NCBI RefSeq assembly: GCF_900104655.1
Contig: NZ_FNWD01000002.1
Location: 496,001 to 560,000, forward strand
Origin: Millionella massiliensis
GTDB lineage: Bacteria > Bacteroidota > Bacteroidia > Bacteroidales > Rikenellaceae
Reading direction: 5' to 3'
DNA length: 64,000 nucleotides
In this document: in pieces, positions 8,026-17,047 of the stretch
Layout: each line of letters opens with the position of its first letter
Position numbering within the stretch: the first letter of the stretch is position 1
Translations under genes and position numbers: made by a program
Notes under the pieces: model-generated
The model's database searches: none
Seen by the model: the letters and a program-made list of their open reading frames with translations, nothing else
Told to the model about the DNA's origin: nothing

Positions 8026-8970
8026 ATGGGCGAACCTCACAAAATCAAATTCTTCACCTGCCGTAACTCGCGTTACCTGGCCGAAAAGATCGCAAAACAC
8101 TATGGTTCTGAGTTGGGTAACTCCGTCGTACTGGAATTCAGCGACGGTGAATTTCAACCGGCCTATGACGAAAGTATCCGCGGTTGCACCGTATTTATCG
8201 TCTGCTCGACCTTCCCGCCGGCAGACAATATGATGGAACTGCTGCTGATGGTCGATGCGGCCAAACGTGCCTCCGCAAAACGCGTCGTTGCCATCATGCC
8301 TTACTTCGGATGGGCACGCCAGGACCGCAAAGACCGTCCGCGCGTGTCGATCGGTGCCAAACTGGTAGCCAACCTGCTCCATGCAGCCGGCGTTGACCGC
8401 ATCATGACCATGGACCTGCACGCCGACCAAATTCAGGGCTTCTTCGACGTTCCGGTCGACCACCTCTACGCCAGCGGCGTCTTCGTTCCCTACATCAAGA
8501 GCCTGAACATCGAAAACCTGACCGTTGCAACCCCCGACATCGGAGGTTCGAAACGTGCCAATGCCTACGCACAGTACCTCGGTGCCCCGATGGTCATCTG
8601 CCACAAACACCGCTCGAAACCCAACGTCGTCAGCGAAATGACCGCCATCGGCGAAGTCAAGGGACGTAACGTCGTGCTCTTCGACGACATGATCGACACC
8701 GCCGGTACCATCACCAAAGCGGCCGACATGATGAAAAACATGGGCGCTCTCTCCGTGCGTGCCGTCGTCACCCACCCGGTGCTCTCCGGCCCCGCTTACG
8801 AACGCATTGCAGCCAGCGCACTCGACGAGATCATCACCACCGACACCATCCCGCTGAAAGAGGGTAAAGACATCTCGAAATTCAAGGTTCTCACCGTAGC
8901 CGACATCTTTGCCGACGTGGTGGAACGCGTATACAACTACAAGGAAATCAGTTCGATGTTCATCTTCTAA
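8026..8970 (+). CDS. prs: Ribose-phosphate pyrophosphokinase
   Basis: Makes 5-phosphoribosyl-1-pyrophosphate from ribose 5-phosphate and ATP, feeding purine, pyrimidine, NAD and histidine synthesis. The 314-residue length is standard for class I enzymes. DLHADQIQGFF at residues 130-140 is the divalent-metal and ribose site, and DDMIDTAGT at 220-228 is the PRPP-binding loop. It has its own promoter and terminator, so it is monocistronic. Confidence 0.96.
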   Translation: MGEPHKIKFFTCRNSRYLAEKIAKHYGSELGNSVVLEFSDGEFQPAYDESIRGCTVFIVCSTFPPADNMMELLLMVDAAKRASAKRVVAIMPYFGWARQDRKDRPRVSIGAKLVANLLHAAGVDRIMTMDLHADQIQGFFDVPVDHLYASGVFVPYIKSLNIENLTVATPDIGGSKRANAYAQYLGAPMVICHKHRSKPNVVSEMTAIGEVKGRNVVLFDDMIDTAGTITKAADMMKNMGALSVRAVVTHPVLSGPAYERIAASALDEIITTDTIPLKEGKDISKFKVLTVADIFADVVERVYNYKEISSMFIF

Positions 8971-9010
8971 CGCGCAAGAGAGACATCGTTCCCGAATAAA
9001 CACCTGTTTT

Positions 9011-9077
9011 CCCGTCGGCACATACTTTCGGTTCACCCGCCCCCACTGAATGAACCGGAAAGCCGACGGGATTTTTT
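9011..9077 (+). terminator. Two-tier terminator after prs
   Basis: An outer 9-bp stem (9011-9019 with 9062-9070) encloses a second inner hairpin (about 9026-9035 with 9051-9060) and is followed by a run of T. Confidence 0.85.
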
Positions 9078-9092
9078 ATACCCGCCTGCTCC

Positions 9093-9803
9093 ATGATAGA
9101 AGTACTTTACGAAGACAACCACGTGATCGTGGTCAACAAACGCCCCGGCGAACTCGTGCAGCCCGATCCCACCGGAGATCCTGCATTGGAGGATACCGTA
9201 AAGGCTTATATCAAAGTTAAATACCAGAAACCGGGAGCCGTATTTCTGGGCGTCGTCCACCGCATCGACCGCCCCGTCGGCGGAGCTGTGCTGCTGGCCC
9301 GTACCTCGAAAGCGCTTGTGCGGCTCAACGAGCAACTGAAACAGCGTCAGTTCCGAAAAATCTACTGGGCCATTGTCGAAAACAGACCGGAGCAGAACGA
9401 AGGCGAGTTGCGGCACTTCATTGTCCGCAACGGGAAGACCAACAAATCAGTAGCCTACGCCACGCTGAACGCCGTTCCACGGAATCTGCAATCCGACGCA
9501 AAGGAGGCGATCCTGCGCTACACGCTGCTGGCATCGAGCGACCGGTATCATCTGCTGGAGATCGAACTGCTGACCGGTCGGCACCACCAGATCCGGTGTC
9601 AGCTGTCGAAAATCGGCTGCCCGATCAAAGGCGACCTGAAATACGGAGCCAGCCGTTCGAACAAGGACGGAGGGATTTCGCTGTGGGCGCGCCGCCTGAC
9701 GTTCGAGCATCCCGTTACGCACGAAACGATCACCGTCGAGGCGCCCACTCCGCGTGAAGACAAACTCTGGGCCTACTTCGAAGAGTCGGTCAAAAAACAA
9801 TAA
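9093..9803 (+). CDS. RluA-family RNA pseudouridine synthase
   Basis: Converts uridine to pseudouridine in rRNA or tRNA. HRIDR at residues 56-60 carries the catalytic aspartate (D59) in the RluA-family context, and LLTGRHHQIRCQ in the C-terminal half is the second conserved block. The 236-residue protein lacks an S4 domain, so it is a short stand-alone form. The target RNA and position cannot be told from sequence. The stop at 9803 is followed by a purine-only tract. Confidence 0.92.
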   Translation: MIEVLYEDNHVIVVNKRPGELVQPDPTGDPALEDTVKAYIKVKYQKPGAVFLGVVHRIDRPVGGAVLLARTSKALVRLNEQLKQRQFRKIYWAIVENRPEQNEGELRHFIVRNGKTNKSVAYATLNAVPRNLQSDAKEAILRYTLLASSDRYHLLEIELLTGRHHQIRCQLSKIGCPIKGDLKYGASRSNKDGGISLWARRLTFEHPVTHETITVEAPTPREDKLWAYFEESVKKQ

Positions 9804-9835
9804 CCGCGCCCCCTAATAAGCCACAACGGGACGAC

Positions 9836-9889
9836 AGAAAGAAGAGGGGAGAAGAAGAGAAAGGGAGAGAGAAAAGGAAGGGAGAAAGA
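9836..9889. repeat. 54-base uninterrupted purine tract
   Basis: Only A and G on the plus strand, mostly GAGA, GGAGAA and AAGG words. It lies in the roughly 200-base gap between the convergent rluA-type and acetyltransferase genes. No gene or clear hairpin is visible there. Such mirror-like tracts can form triplex DNA, but no function is shown. Confidence 0.7.
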
Positions 9890-10006
9890 TAAAAACTGCG
9901 GAGAACTAAAACGGCATCCTATGATTAATGGCGAGGCCAGTCCCCGGAACAGCCCGGCCATCGCACGAATTCCCTACGCACAAAAAGAGCAAAAGGCCGC
10001 TTTAGG

Positions 10007-10567
10007 TCAGCGCAACCGTCGGATAATACGAGCCGGATTGCCTGCCACCAGCACATCGTCGGGGACATCTTTGGTCACCACGGACCCTGCCCCCACGACA
10101 CAACGGCTGCCGATCGTCACGCCGGGACAGATCACCGCGCCGCCTCCGATCCAGCAATCGTCACCGATCGTGACCGCTTCGCCCCACTCCTGACCGAGCC
10201 GCCGCGTGTCCGCATCCATCGGATGAGTCACCGCATAGATCTGAACATTAGGACCGATCAGCACATGCGACCCGATCCGTACACGCCCCACGTCGAGAAT
10301 CGTGCAGTTAAAATTCAGAAAAACTCCTTCGCCGCACGAGATATTATAGCCGTAATCGCAATAAAACGGCGGTCGGATCCTCGTTCCCCGCGGACAGTTC
10401 GGCAGAATTTCGGCCAACAGCTCTTCAGCCTCATGCAGCGGACGGGCCGCAAATTCGGTATTCAGCCGGTGCAGTCTCGGCAACAGATAGGCACGATCAC
10501 GGTCGAGTTCAGGCTCCCTGGGTTCAAACGGTTCACCCGCCAGCATCTTTTCCTTTTCGCTTTTCAT
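10007..10567 (-). CDS. Maltose/galactoside O-acetyltransferase family
   Basis: A left-handed beta-helix acetyltransferase of the Maa/LacA type that transfers acetyl from acetyl-CoA to a sugar. The 186-residue product has the N-terminal Mac domain (MLAGEPFEP, then a two-helix segment) followed by hexapeptide repeats with the signature WIGGGAVICPGVTIG and CVVGAGSVVTKDVP. The ATG at 10567 is preferred because it begins the family N-terminus (MKSEKEKMLAGE). The sugar is unknown. It lies about 50 bases downstream of cdd on the same strand. Confidence 0.92.
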   Translation of the reverse strand: MKSEKEKMLAGEPFEPREPELDRDRAYLLPRLHRLNTEFAARPLHEAEELLAEILPNCPRGTRIRPPFYCDYGYNISCGEGVFLNFNCTILDVGRVRIGSHVLIGPNVQIYAVTHPMDADTRRLGQEWGEAVTIGDDCWIGGGAVICPGVTIGSRCVVGAGSVVTKDVPDDVLVAGNPARIIRRLR

Positions 10568-10618
10568 AAGGGGATTACGTTTACGACTCAACAAACGGAA
10601 GGCACGTACCGAAGAAAA

Positions 10619-11026
10619 CTATTTAAATTCAAAAGCGAAAGGCAGCAACTCGGTCGCCATCGCCTCACGGCACAATTCGCCGGTCCGATCGGCCATCACC
10701 ACACGGATATCACAATTGTGCTGGGCGCGCACCGCCTCCAGCAACACCTCGCGACACCCACCGCACGGAGTGACCGGCACTGCCGAATCGGGCGACGCGA
10801 TGGCAATGGCCTCGATTTTCAGAGCAGGGTAGGTGGCCCGCGCAAAATTTACAGCCACACGTTCCGCACAACTCCCCAGCGGATAGGCACGATTTTCCTG
10901 ATTATTCCCGCACACGACCGTTCCATCCTCCAACAGCACGGCCGCACCCACCCGAAAACCGGAGTAGGGTGCCCAGGCTCGTTGTGCAGCTTCCAGCGCT
11001 TTGGCAATCAACTGTTTGTTTTCCAT
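10619..11026 (-). CDS. cdd: Cytidine deaminase
   Basis: Deaminates cytidine and deoxycytidine to uridine and deoxyuridine for salvage. The zinc site is complete: CAE at residues 53-55, with the glutamate as proton shuttle, and PCGGC at 87-91. The 135-residue length matches the tetrameric class. The frame stays open further upstream, but the ATG at 11026 begins the family N-terminus. The mnmD gene ends about 40 bases upstream, so they may be co-transcribed. Confidence 0.95.
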   Translation of the reverse strand: MENKQLIAKALEAAQRAWAPYSGFRVGAAVLLEDGTVVCGNNQENRAYPLGSCAERVAVNFARATYPALKIEAIAIASPDSAVPVTPCGGCREVLLEAVRAQHNCDIRVVMADRTGELCREAMATELLPFAFEFK

Positions 11027-11064
11027 GTCGTTCAAAGATTTTCGGCAGTTCTTCGCCGAATCGC

Positions 11065-11757
11065 TTACTCCATCGGTCGAACCGCCCGCACCATGTGGCG
11101 TTTGCCCAGCGCACCCGGCAGACGTGTCACCTCGAACCCCGCAGCACGCAAAGCCTGCTTGACCGTTCCCTTGGCGGAGTAGGTCACCAGCACGCCACCG
11201 GGCCGCAAAAGCGTGAACATTCCGCCCATAATCTCCTCGGTCCACAGTTCGGGCTGGGCATCGGGAGCGAAAGCATCGAAATAGACCAGATCGAAACGCT
11301 CGGCCAGCCGAGTAAAATCAAACGTCGTCAGGTCTGCGGCATATTTCGTCAGCGAAACGCCCTCGGTCCACTCGTGCGCAATGCCATCCCACGGAACAGC
11401 GTGCATCCGTACAAACCGCGGATCATCGGTATAGTGCATCCCGCGGAGCGTCTCTTCGTCCAGCGGATAGAGGTCAATGGCATGATAGTCGATCTGCAGG
11501 CCCGATTCCTGAGCACGTCGGGCGGTGAGCCACGCATTCAGCCCCGTCCCGAAACCGACTTCGAACACCGCCACCTGCCGACGACCCGTCATCGCGACAA
11601 CCGCGTCCAGCCCGGCACGGAGATAGACATGCTCCGCTTCGCCCACCGCCCCCCGGTCGGAGTGGTACAACTCACCCAGTACCGCGTGCCGCAGGGTCAG
11701 CGATCCGTCGTCCGTTTCGATCCATTCCGCCATGTGCACCCCTCCTGTCTCAGCCAA
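11065..11757 (-). CDS. mnmD: tRNA wobble-uridine methyltransferase MnmD
   Basis: S-adenosylmethionine-dependent methyltransferase for the last step of 5-methylaminomethyl-2-thiouridine at tRNA position 34. FEVGFGTGLNAW at residues 65-76 is the SAM-binding motif, and YFDAFAPDAQPELWT is the family signature used to bind the substrate. At 230 residues it is the stand-alone methyltransferase without the MnmC oxidase domain, the usual state in this phylum. The stop codon of the upstream rlmD gene directly abuts its start, so the two are translated from one message. Confidence 0.93.
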   Translation of the reverse strand: MAETGGVHMAEWIETDDGSLTLRHAVLGELYHSDRGAVGEAEHVYLRAGLDAVVAMTGRRQVAVFEVGFGTGLNAWLTARRAQESGLQIDYHAIDLYPLDEETLRGMHYTDDPRFVRMHAVPWDGIAHEWTEGVSLTKYAADLTTFDFTRLAERFDLVYFDAFAPDAQPELWTEEIMGGMFTLLRPGGVLVTYSAKGTVKQALRAAGFEVTRLPGALGKRHMVRAVRPME

Positions 11758-13167
11758 CTATCGACGCACCAGCTGCACCACATTTTCGACATGGTGCGTA
11801 TGGGGGAACATATCCACCGGCTGTACGCGGGTCACGCGATAGGCTGCATCGAAGATGGCCAGGTCACGCGCCTGCGTGGCCGGGTTGCAGCTGACATAGA
11901 CCATCCGTTCGGGAGCTGCCGCCAGAATGGTCGCCGCCACATCGGCATGAATACCGGCACGCGGCGGGTCAAGAATTATCACGTCGGGACGACCGTGACG
12001 CTCGATAAACTCCGCGTTCAGGACATCCTTCATGTCGCCCGCAAAGAACAGCGTATTGTCGATTCCGTTCAGTGCGGAGTTCTGTTTGGCATCTTCAATC
12101 GCCTCGGGCACATACTCGATACCGACCACCTTCCGGGCACGCGCCGCCACGAAGTTGGCAATCGTCCCGGTTCCGGTGTAGAGGTCGTACACCACTTCGC
12201 TACCGGTCAGTTCGGCAAACTCACGCGCCACTTTGTAGAGGTTGTAGGCCTGTTCGGAGTTGGTCTGGTAGAACGATTTGGGATTCACGCGGAAGGTCAG
12301 ATGCTCCATGCGCTCCTCCATATAAGGCTTGCCGGCGTAACAGAAGACCTCCTGGTCGCCGATCGAGTCGTTCAGTTTTTCGTTCACAATGTAATTAAGC
12401 GACGTGATCTGCGGGAACTCCCGGATCAGTGCATCGAGCAGCGCTGCGCGCCGTTCGGCATCGTCCCGCGCGAAAACGACCGTCACCATCACCTGACCGG
12501 TCGTCGCGGTACGGATAATGATGTTCCGCAGGAAACCCTGATGGTCGCGCAGGTTGTAGAATTCGAGTCCCTGCTCTTCGGCCAGCCTTTTCACCGCCAA
12601 CCGAATGGCGTTCGAAGGCTCGGCCTGCAAGTGACACCACTCCACGTCGAGCACCTTGTCGAACATGCCGGGAATGTGGAACCCCAGCGCATTACCGTCG
12701 CCGGTAGCCGCACCGGCCGCCACCTCGGAACGGGGCACCCAACGCTTGTTGGAGAAGGTGAACTCCAACTTGTTGCGGTAATATTCACTCCGCTCCGACC
12801 CGATAATGGGCGAAATTTCGGGGAGTTCGATTTTTCCCAGCCGACGGAGCTGATCCTCGACCTGTCGCTGTTTGTATTCGAGCTGCATCGGGTAGGGCAG
12901 CGCCTGCCATTTGCAACCGCCGCACTCGCCGTAGTGTTTACAGAAAGGTTCGACCCGAATGGGGGAACGCTTCACGAAGTTCACCACATAACCCTCCATA
13001 AAGCGACGCCGTTTGTTGTTGATCTGCACATCGACCACGTCGCCCGGCACGGTGTGGGGCACGAATACCACAATGTCGTTATACTTTCCGAGCGATTTGC
13101 CCTCGGCAGCTATATCGGTAATTTCCAGACCGTCGATCTGGGGATACTTGCTCTTTCTCGGCTTCAT
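11758..13167 (-). CDS. rlmD: 23S rRNA (uracil-5)-methyltransferase RlmD/RumA type
   Basis: Methylates a 23S rRNA uridine at C5 using SAM. An N-terminal TRAM domain (about residues 8-65) is followed by iron-sulfur ligands C76, C82 and C85 (FCKHYGECGGC). The SAM motif DLYTGTGTIANF, LDPPRAG and the catalytic SCNP cysteine lie in the C-terminal half. The 469-residue length is normal. The exact uridine (1939 in E. coli RlmD) is inferred from homology; an RlmCD-type enzyme is possible. Confidence 0.92.
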   Translation of the reverse strand: MKPRKSKYPQIDGLEITDIAAEGKSLGKYNDIVVFVPHTVPGDVVDVQINNKRRRFMEGYVVNFVKRSPIRVEPFCKHYGECGGCKWQALPYPMQLEYKQRQVEDQLRRLGKIELPEISPIIGSERSEYYRNKLEFTFSNKRWVPRSEVAAGAATGDGNALGFHIPGMFDKVLDVEWCHLQAEPSNAIRLAVKRLAEEQGLEFYNLRDHQGFLRNIIIRTATTGQVMVTVVFARDDAERRAALLDALIREFPQITSLNYIVNEKLNDSIGDQEVFCYAGKPYMEERMEHLTFRVNPKSFYQTNSEQAYNLYKVAREFAELTGSEVVYDLYTGTGTIANFVAARARKVVGIEYVPEAIEDAKQNSALNGIDNTLFFAGDMKDVLNAEFIERHGRPDVIILDPPRAGIHADVAATILAAAPERMVYVSCNPATQARDLAIFDAAYRVTRVQPVDMFPHTHHVENVVQLVRR

Positions 13168-13195
13168 AAATGATGGCTATCGGTTCAGATACGGG

Positions 13196-13224
13196 CAAAG
13201 ATACGGGTAAAATTCGTAAATTTG
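13196..13224. promoter_or_regulatory. Divergent -7 boxes for rlmD and the MBL operon
   Basis: TATCTTTG on the minus strand (13203 to 13196) faces rlmD. TAAATTTG on the plus strand (13217-13224) faces the MBL-fold gene, with a leader of about 25 bases. No clear -33 box is seen for either. Confidence 0.6.
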
Positions 13225-13252
13225 GAACCGAATAACCTTATCCTCGTCCCTT

Positions 13253-13939
13253 ATGATCAAACTGGCAACGCTCACCTTCAACCCTTTCGGTGAGAATACC
13301 TATATCCTCTTCGACGAAACCCGCCAGTGCGTGATCGTCGATGCCGGATGCAGTTCCGACAAAGAATGCCAAACACTGGTCAGCTTCATTGAGAAAAACG
13401 AACTGACCCCCATCATGGCCCTCAATACCCACGGGCACGTAGACCACATCTGCGGCGTGGACTTCGTCAAACGGCAATGGGGCATCCCGTTCGCCCTGCA
13501 CCGTCTGGACAAACCGATCCTCGAGCTGGCCCACGCATATGCAGACTGGGGATTCGACGTGGAGCATATTCCCGTCCCGGAGATCGATCTGGCCGATACC
13601 CCTGAAATCGAGGTCGGCAACAGCACCCTGCGAATCTTCCACACACCAGGCCACACGCCGGGCCATGTCGTGATCCACGCCCCCGAAGCCGAACTGCTGC
13701 TGACGGGCGACCTGCTGTTCAAGGAGAGCATCGGTCGTACCGACCTGCCCGGCGGGAGCTATCCCGACCTGATGGAGAGCATCGTCGAACGGGTCATTCC
13801 GCTGGGAGGCGACACCCGCATCTTCCCCGGCCACGGTCCGCAGAGCACCATCGCACACGAAGAGATGTTCAATCCGTTCATCGTGGAAGCCCTGCGCGGC
13901 GACGTGAACTACAAAGCCCGTCAGACCCATGAGAATTGA
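13253..13939 (+). CDS. MBL-fold metallo-hydrolase (glyoxalase II-like)
   Basis: A 228-residue metallo-beta-lactamase-fold hydrolase. THGHVDH at residues 59-65 is the HxHxDH metal site. The later ligands sit in [19 protein letters not shown] and FPGHGP. Family members hydrolyse thioesters such as hydroxyacylglutathione, but the substrate here is unknown. It leads a long co-directional run (trmD, lpxB, FAH, maf, S46 peptidase, M24 peptidase, lipocalin) and overlaps trmD by 11 bases, so translation is probably coupled. Confidence 0.9.
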   Translation: MIKLATLTFNPFGENTYILFDETRQCVIVDAGCSSDKECQTLVSFIEKNELTPIMALNTHGHVDHICGVDFVKRQWGIPFALHRLDKPILELAHAYADWGFDVEHIPVPEIDLADTPEIEVGNSTLRIFHTPGHTPGHVVIHAPEAELLLTGDLLFKESIGRTDLPGGSYPDLMESIVERVIPLGGDTRIFPGHGPQSTIAHEEMFNPFIVEALRGDVNYKARQTHEN

Positions 13940-14609
13940 CATCATCACCCTGCTGCCCAAACTGTTGGACGGCGCCCTGAGCGAATCCATTATCAAACGG
14001 GCCCAGGACAAAGGGCTGGTCGAGATCCACATCCACAACCTGCGCGACTACTGCGAAGACAAGCACCGCACGGCTGACGACTACCCGTTCGGAGGCGAAG
14101 CCGGGATGGTGATGAAAGTCGAACCGATCTACAAGATCATCACCCGGCTCAAGTCCGAACGCACGTATGACGAAGTGATCTATACCTCGCCCGACGGAAT
14201 CACCTACAACCAGAAGGAGGCCAACCGTCTCTCGACACTCGGCAACCTGATCATCCTCTGCGGCCACTACAAAGGGGTGGACTACCGCGTGCGCGAACAC
14301 CTCATCACCCGCGAGATTTCGATCGGCGACTACGTGCTCACCGGCGGGGAACTGGCCGCCGCCATCATCACCGACAGCGTCGTGCGGATCCTGCCGGGCG
14401 CCATCGGTGACGAATGCTCGGCCCTGACCGACAGCTTCCAGGACAACCTGCTGGCCCCGCCCGTCTACACCCGTCCGGCCGAGTTCAACGGTTGGCGTGT
14501 ACCCGACGTACTGCTGTCGGGCAACTTTGCCGAAATCTCCCGCTGGCAGGAAGACCAAGCCTACGAACGGACGCAACGGTTGCGCCCCGACCTGTTGGAA
14601 ATCAAATAG
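13929..14609 (+). CDS. trmD: tRNA (guanine37-N1)-methyltransferase
   Basis: Methylates N1 of guanosine 37 next to the anticodon, preventing +1 frameshifts. The knotted SPOUT fold is shown by [25 protein letters not shown] and [14 protein letters not shown], which form the SAM-binding trefoil knot. The 226-residue length is standard. It overlaps the upstream MBL gene and lies 6 bases before lpxB, so these are one transcriptional unit. It is not next to rpsP or rplS as in many bacteria. Confidence 0.96.
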   Translation: MRIDIITLLPKLLDGALSESIIKRAQDKGLVEIHIHNLRDYCEDKHRTADDYPFGGEAGMVMKVEPIYKIITRLKSERTYDEVIYTSPDGITYNQKEANRLSTLGNLIILCGHYKGVDYRVREHLITREISIGDYVLTGGELAAAIITDSVVRILPGAIGDECSALTDSFQDNLLAPPVYTRPAEFNGWRVPDVLLSGNFAEISRWQEDQAYERTQRLRPDLLEIK

Positions 14610-14615
14610 AACGGT

Positions 14616-15782
14616 ATGAGATACTACATCATCGCCGGCGAAGCCTCGGGCGACCTGCACGGGTCGAACCTGATCAAAGGGCTGCTGCACACCGATCCCG
14701 AAGCCGAGATTCGCTTCTGGGGCGGCGATAAAATGATTGCCGCTGCTGGCTCGCACGGAACGCTGGTCCGCCACTACAAAGAGGCCTCGATCATGGGCTT
14801 CTGGGAAGTGCTCAAAAACCTGCGGCGCATCGGCCGGCAGATGCGCTTCTGCCGGGAAGACATCGCCGCATGGCATCCCGATGTACTGATTCTAATCGAC
14901 TATCCCGGATTCAACCTGCGGATGGCCCGCTTCGTCCATACCCACCGCTGGCCCGATCCCGACAAACGTCCCCGCGTGTTCTACTACATCGCCCCAAAAG
15001 TGTGGGCCTGGAAAGAGAAACGCGTGGTCAAGCTGCGGGAATACGTCGATAAACTCTTCATTATCTTCCCGTTCGAGATCGAATACTTCCGCCGCCACGG
15101 CATCGAAGCCTTCTACGGCGGCAACCCGCTGATGGACTCCGTCTCGCAACGCCCCGCCGTCACACCCGAAACAGCCGCTGCGTTCCGTCGCGAAAACCAC
15201 CTCGACGAACGCCCCATCATCGCATTGGTTGCCGGCAGCCGGACCTCCGAAATTCAGTACAACCTGCCCAATATGGTCGCCGTTTCGCGGTTTTTCCCCG
15301 ACTATCAGTTTGTCGTGACCGGTGTGTCGTGGCTCGACCGTTCACTCTACGACCGTTACCTCGGCGGAAGCGACGTCCGTTTCGTATGCGACAAAACCTA
15401 CGAAACCATTGCCCTGTCGGCCGCCGCACTGGTCACCTCCGGAACGGCTACCCTCGAAACCGCCCTGCTGAACATTCCGGAAGTAGTATGCTTCCGAGGT
15501 TCCGGCATCAGCATTTGGATCGCAAAAAAACTGGTCAAACTGCGCTTTATCTCGCTGGTAAACCTGATTATGGACCGCGAAGTGGTGCGTGAGCTGATCC
15601 AGGAGATGTTCACCCCCGCCATTGCCGCCGACGAGTTGCGCGCCGTACTGCCCGGCGGGTCGAAACACGAACGCATGCTGCAAGACTACCGCGACCTGCG
15701 TACCGCCATGGGCGAAGCCGGCGCATCGGAACGCGTCGCCGCCGAAATGGTCCGCATCCTAACCGAAAAACAACCCCAATGA
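14616..15782 (+). CDS. lpxB: Lipid-A-disaccharide synthase
   Basis: GT19 enzyme that joins UDP-2,3-diacylglucosamine and lipid X to form the lipid A disaccharide at the inner membrane. The 388 residues begin with the family pattern IAGEASGDLHGS, continue with LIDYPGFNLRMA and YYIAPKVWAWKEKR, and end with the nucleotide-sugar region VTSGTATLETAL. It shows that the organism makes lipopolysaccharide. The stop overlaps the start of the FAH gene by 4 bases. Confidence 0.96.
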   Translation: MRYYIIAGEASGDLHGSNLIKGLLHTDPEAEIRFWGGDKMIAAAGSHGTLVRHYKEASIMGFWEVLKNLRRIGRQMRFCREDIAAWHPDVLILIDYPGFNLRMARFVHTHRWPDPDKRPRVFYYIAPKVWAWKEKRVVKLREYVDKLFIIFPFEIEYFRRHGIEAFYGGNPLMDSVSQRPAVTPETAAAFRRENHLDERPIIALVAGSRTSEIQYNLPNMVAVSRFFPDYQFVVTGVSWLDRSLYDRYLGGSDVRFVCDKTYETIALSAAALVTSGTATLETALLNIPEVVCFRGSGISIWIAKKLVKLRFISLVNLIMDREVVRELIQEMFTPAIAADELRAVLPGGSKHERMLQDYRDLRTAMGEAGASERVAAEMVRILTEKQPQ

Positions 15783-16414
15783 AAATCATCTGCATCGGCA
15801 TGAACTATGCCGAACACGTCAAAGAACTGCCGTCCGTGTGGGACGGCAAAGAGCGGCCGATTCCCCGCGAACCGGTCTTCTTCATCAAGCCCGACACGGC
15901 CCTACTGCGCAACAACGACCCCTTCTACATTCCCGACTTCAGCGAAGACCTCCAGTACGAATGCGAAGTCGTGGTACGCATCAACCGCCTCTGTAAACGG
16001 ATCGAAGAGCGTTTCGCCCACCGCTGTTACGAAGAGGTCGGACTCGGCATCGACTTCACCGCTCGCGACCTGCAACGCAAATGCAAGGCCGCCGGTCTGC
16101 CGTGGGAGATCGCCAAAGGGTTCGACTACTCGGCAGCCATTTCGCCCACCTTCATCCCGAAATCGGAACTCCCCGACATCCAGAGCCTCCACTTCTCCAT
16201 GGACCTGAACGGAGAGCGGAAGCAGACCGGATTCACCGGCGACATGATCTTCAGCATCGACCAGATCATCGCCTACGTTTCGCGTTTCGTGACCCTCCGC
16301 ATCGGCGACCTGATCTTCACCGGCACCCCCGTCGGAGTGGGGCAGGTCCACATCGGCGACCGGCTGACCGCCCAACTCGAAGGCCGCACGCTGCTCGATT
16401 TCGATATCAAATAG
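15779..16414 (+). CDS. Fumarylacetoacetate hydrolase family protein
   Basis: FAH-superfamily enzymes cleave or decarboxylate small 2-oxo acids; many bacterial members act on acylpyruvates or oxaloacetate. The 211-residue protein has the core IGMNYAEHVKEL, GIDFTARDLQRK and IFTGTPVGVGQVHIGD, and a metal site formed by the acidic residues in ECEVVVRI and the DLQRK region. The substrate is undetermined. It overlaps lpxB by 4 bases and is 11 bases from maf, so it is part of the same operon. Confidence 0.88.
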   Translation: MKIICIGMNYAEHVKELPSVWDGKERPIPREPVFFIKPDTALLRNNDPFYIPDFSEDLQYECEVVVRINRLCKRIEERFAHRCYEEVGLGIDFTARDLQRKCKAAGLPWEIAKGFDYSAAISPTFIPKSELPDIQSLHFSMDLNGERKQTGFTGDMIFSIDQIIAYVSRFVTLRIGDLIFTGTPVGVGQVHIGDRLTAQLEGRTLLDFDIK

Positions 16415-16425
16415 CTGCTTCAGAC

Positions 16426-17034
16426 ATGATTTGCGACCCACAACTGCAACAGATCGAGCTCATACTGGCCAGCGGTTCGCCCCGCCGACGCGAGTTGATG
16501 GCCGGCCTCGGCCTGCCGTTCCGCATTGCCGACGCCTACTCCGTCGAAGAGCGCTATCCGGCCGATACCGAGCCTCATGAAGTGCCGCGCTACCTCTCGC
16601 AACTCAAATCGAAGGCCTATCCCGACACGCTGGGCGAGCACGAGATTCTCGTAACGGCCGATACGGTCGTCATCCATAGCGGCCAGGTCATCGGCAAGCC
16701 CCGTGACCGGGCCGATGCGCTCCGTATCCTCGGCATCCTCTCCGGTTCGACCCACGAAGTCGTCACCGGACTGACCCTGCGCAGCGCCCGGGCCGCGACC
16801 ACCCTGTCCGAGACCGCCCGCGTCACCTTCGGCCCCCTCAGCCCGGAACAGATCGCCTACTACGTCGACAACTACCGTCCCTACGACAAAGCCGGCGCCT
16901 ATGGCATTCAGGAATGGATCGGATATGTCGGCATCGAACGGATCGAAGGTTCGTTCTACAACGTCATGGGCCTTCCGACCCGGCTGCTCTATACCGGCCT
17001 GATCGATTTTCTTCACACCCAACAAAACATTTAG
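16426..17034 (+). CDS. maf: Maf-family nucleoside triphosphate pyrophosphatase
   Basis: House-cleaning pyrophosphatase that removes non-canonical or pyrimidine nucleoside triphosphates. ASGSPRRREL at residues 15-24 is the phosphate-binding signature, and YRPYDKAGAYGIQEW is the second conserved block. The 202-residue length is typical. The frame is open far upstream, but the ATG at 16426 begins the family N-terminus just after the FAH stop. Whether it prefers dTTP/UTP (YhdE type) is inferred only. Confidence 0.93.
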   Translation: MICDPQLQQIELILASGSPRRRELMAGLGLPFRIADAYSVEERYPADTEPHEVPRYLSQLKSKAYPDTLGEHEILVTADTVVIHSGQVIGKPRDRADALRILGILSGSTHEVVTGLTLRSARAATTLSETARVTFGPLSPEQIAYYVDNYRPYDKAGAYGIQEWIGYVGIERIEGSFYNVMGLPTRLLYTGLIDFLHTQQNI

Positions 17035-17047
17035 ACAACCGCGATAC

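Noticed and set aside
10223-13173. Long plus-strand open frames across the region
   Set aside because: They are antisense to the acetyltransferase, cdd, mnmD and rlmD genes, whose motifs are unambiguous.
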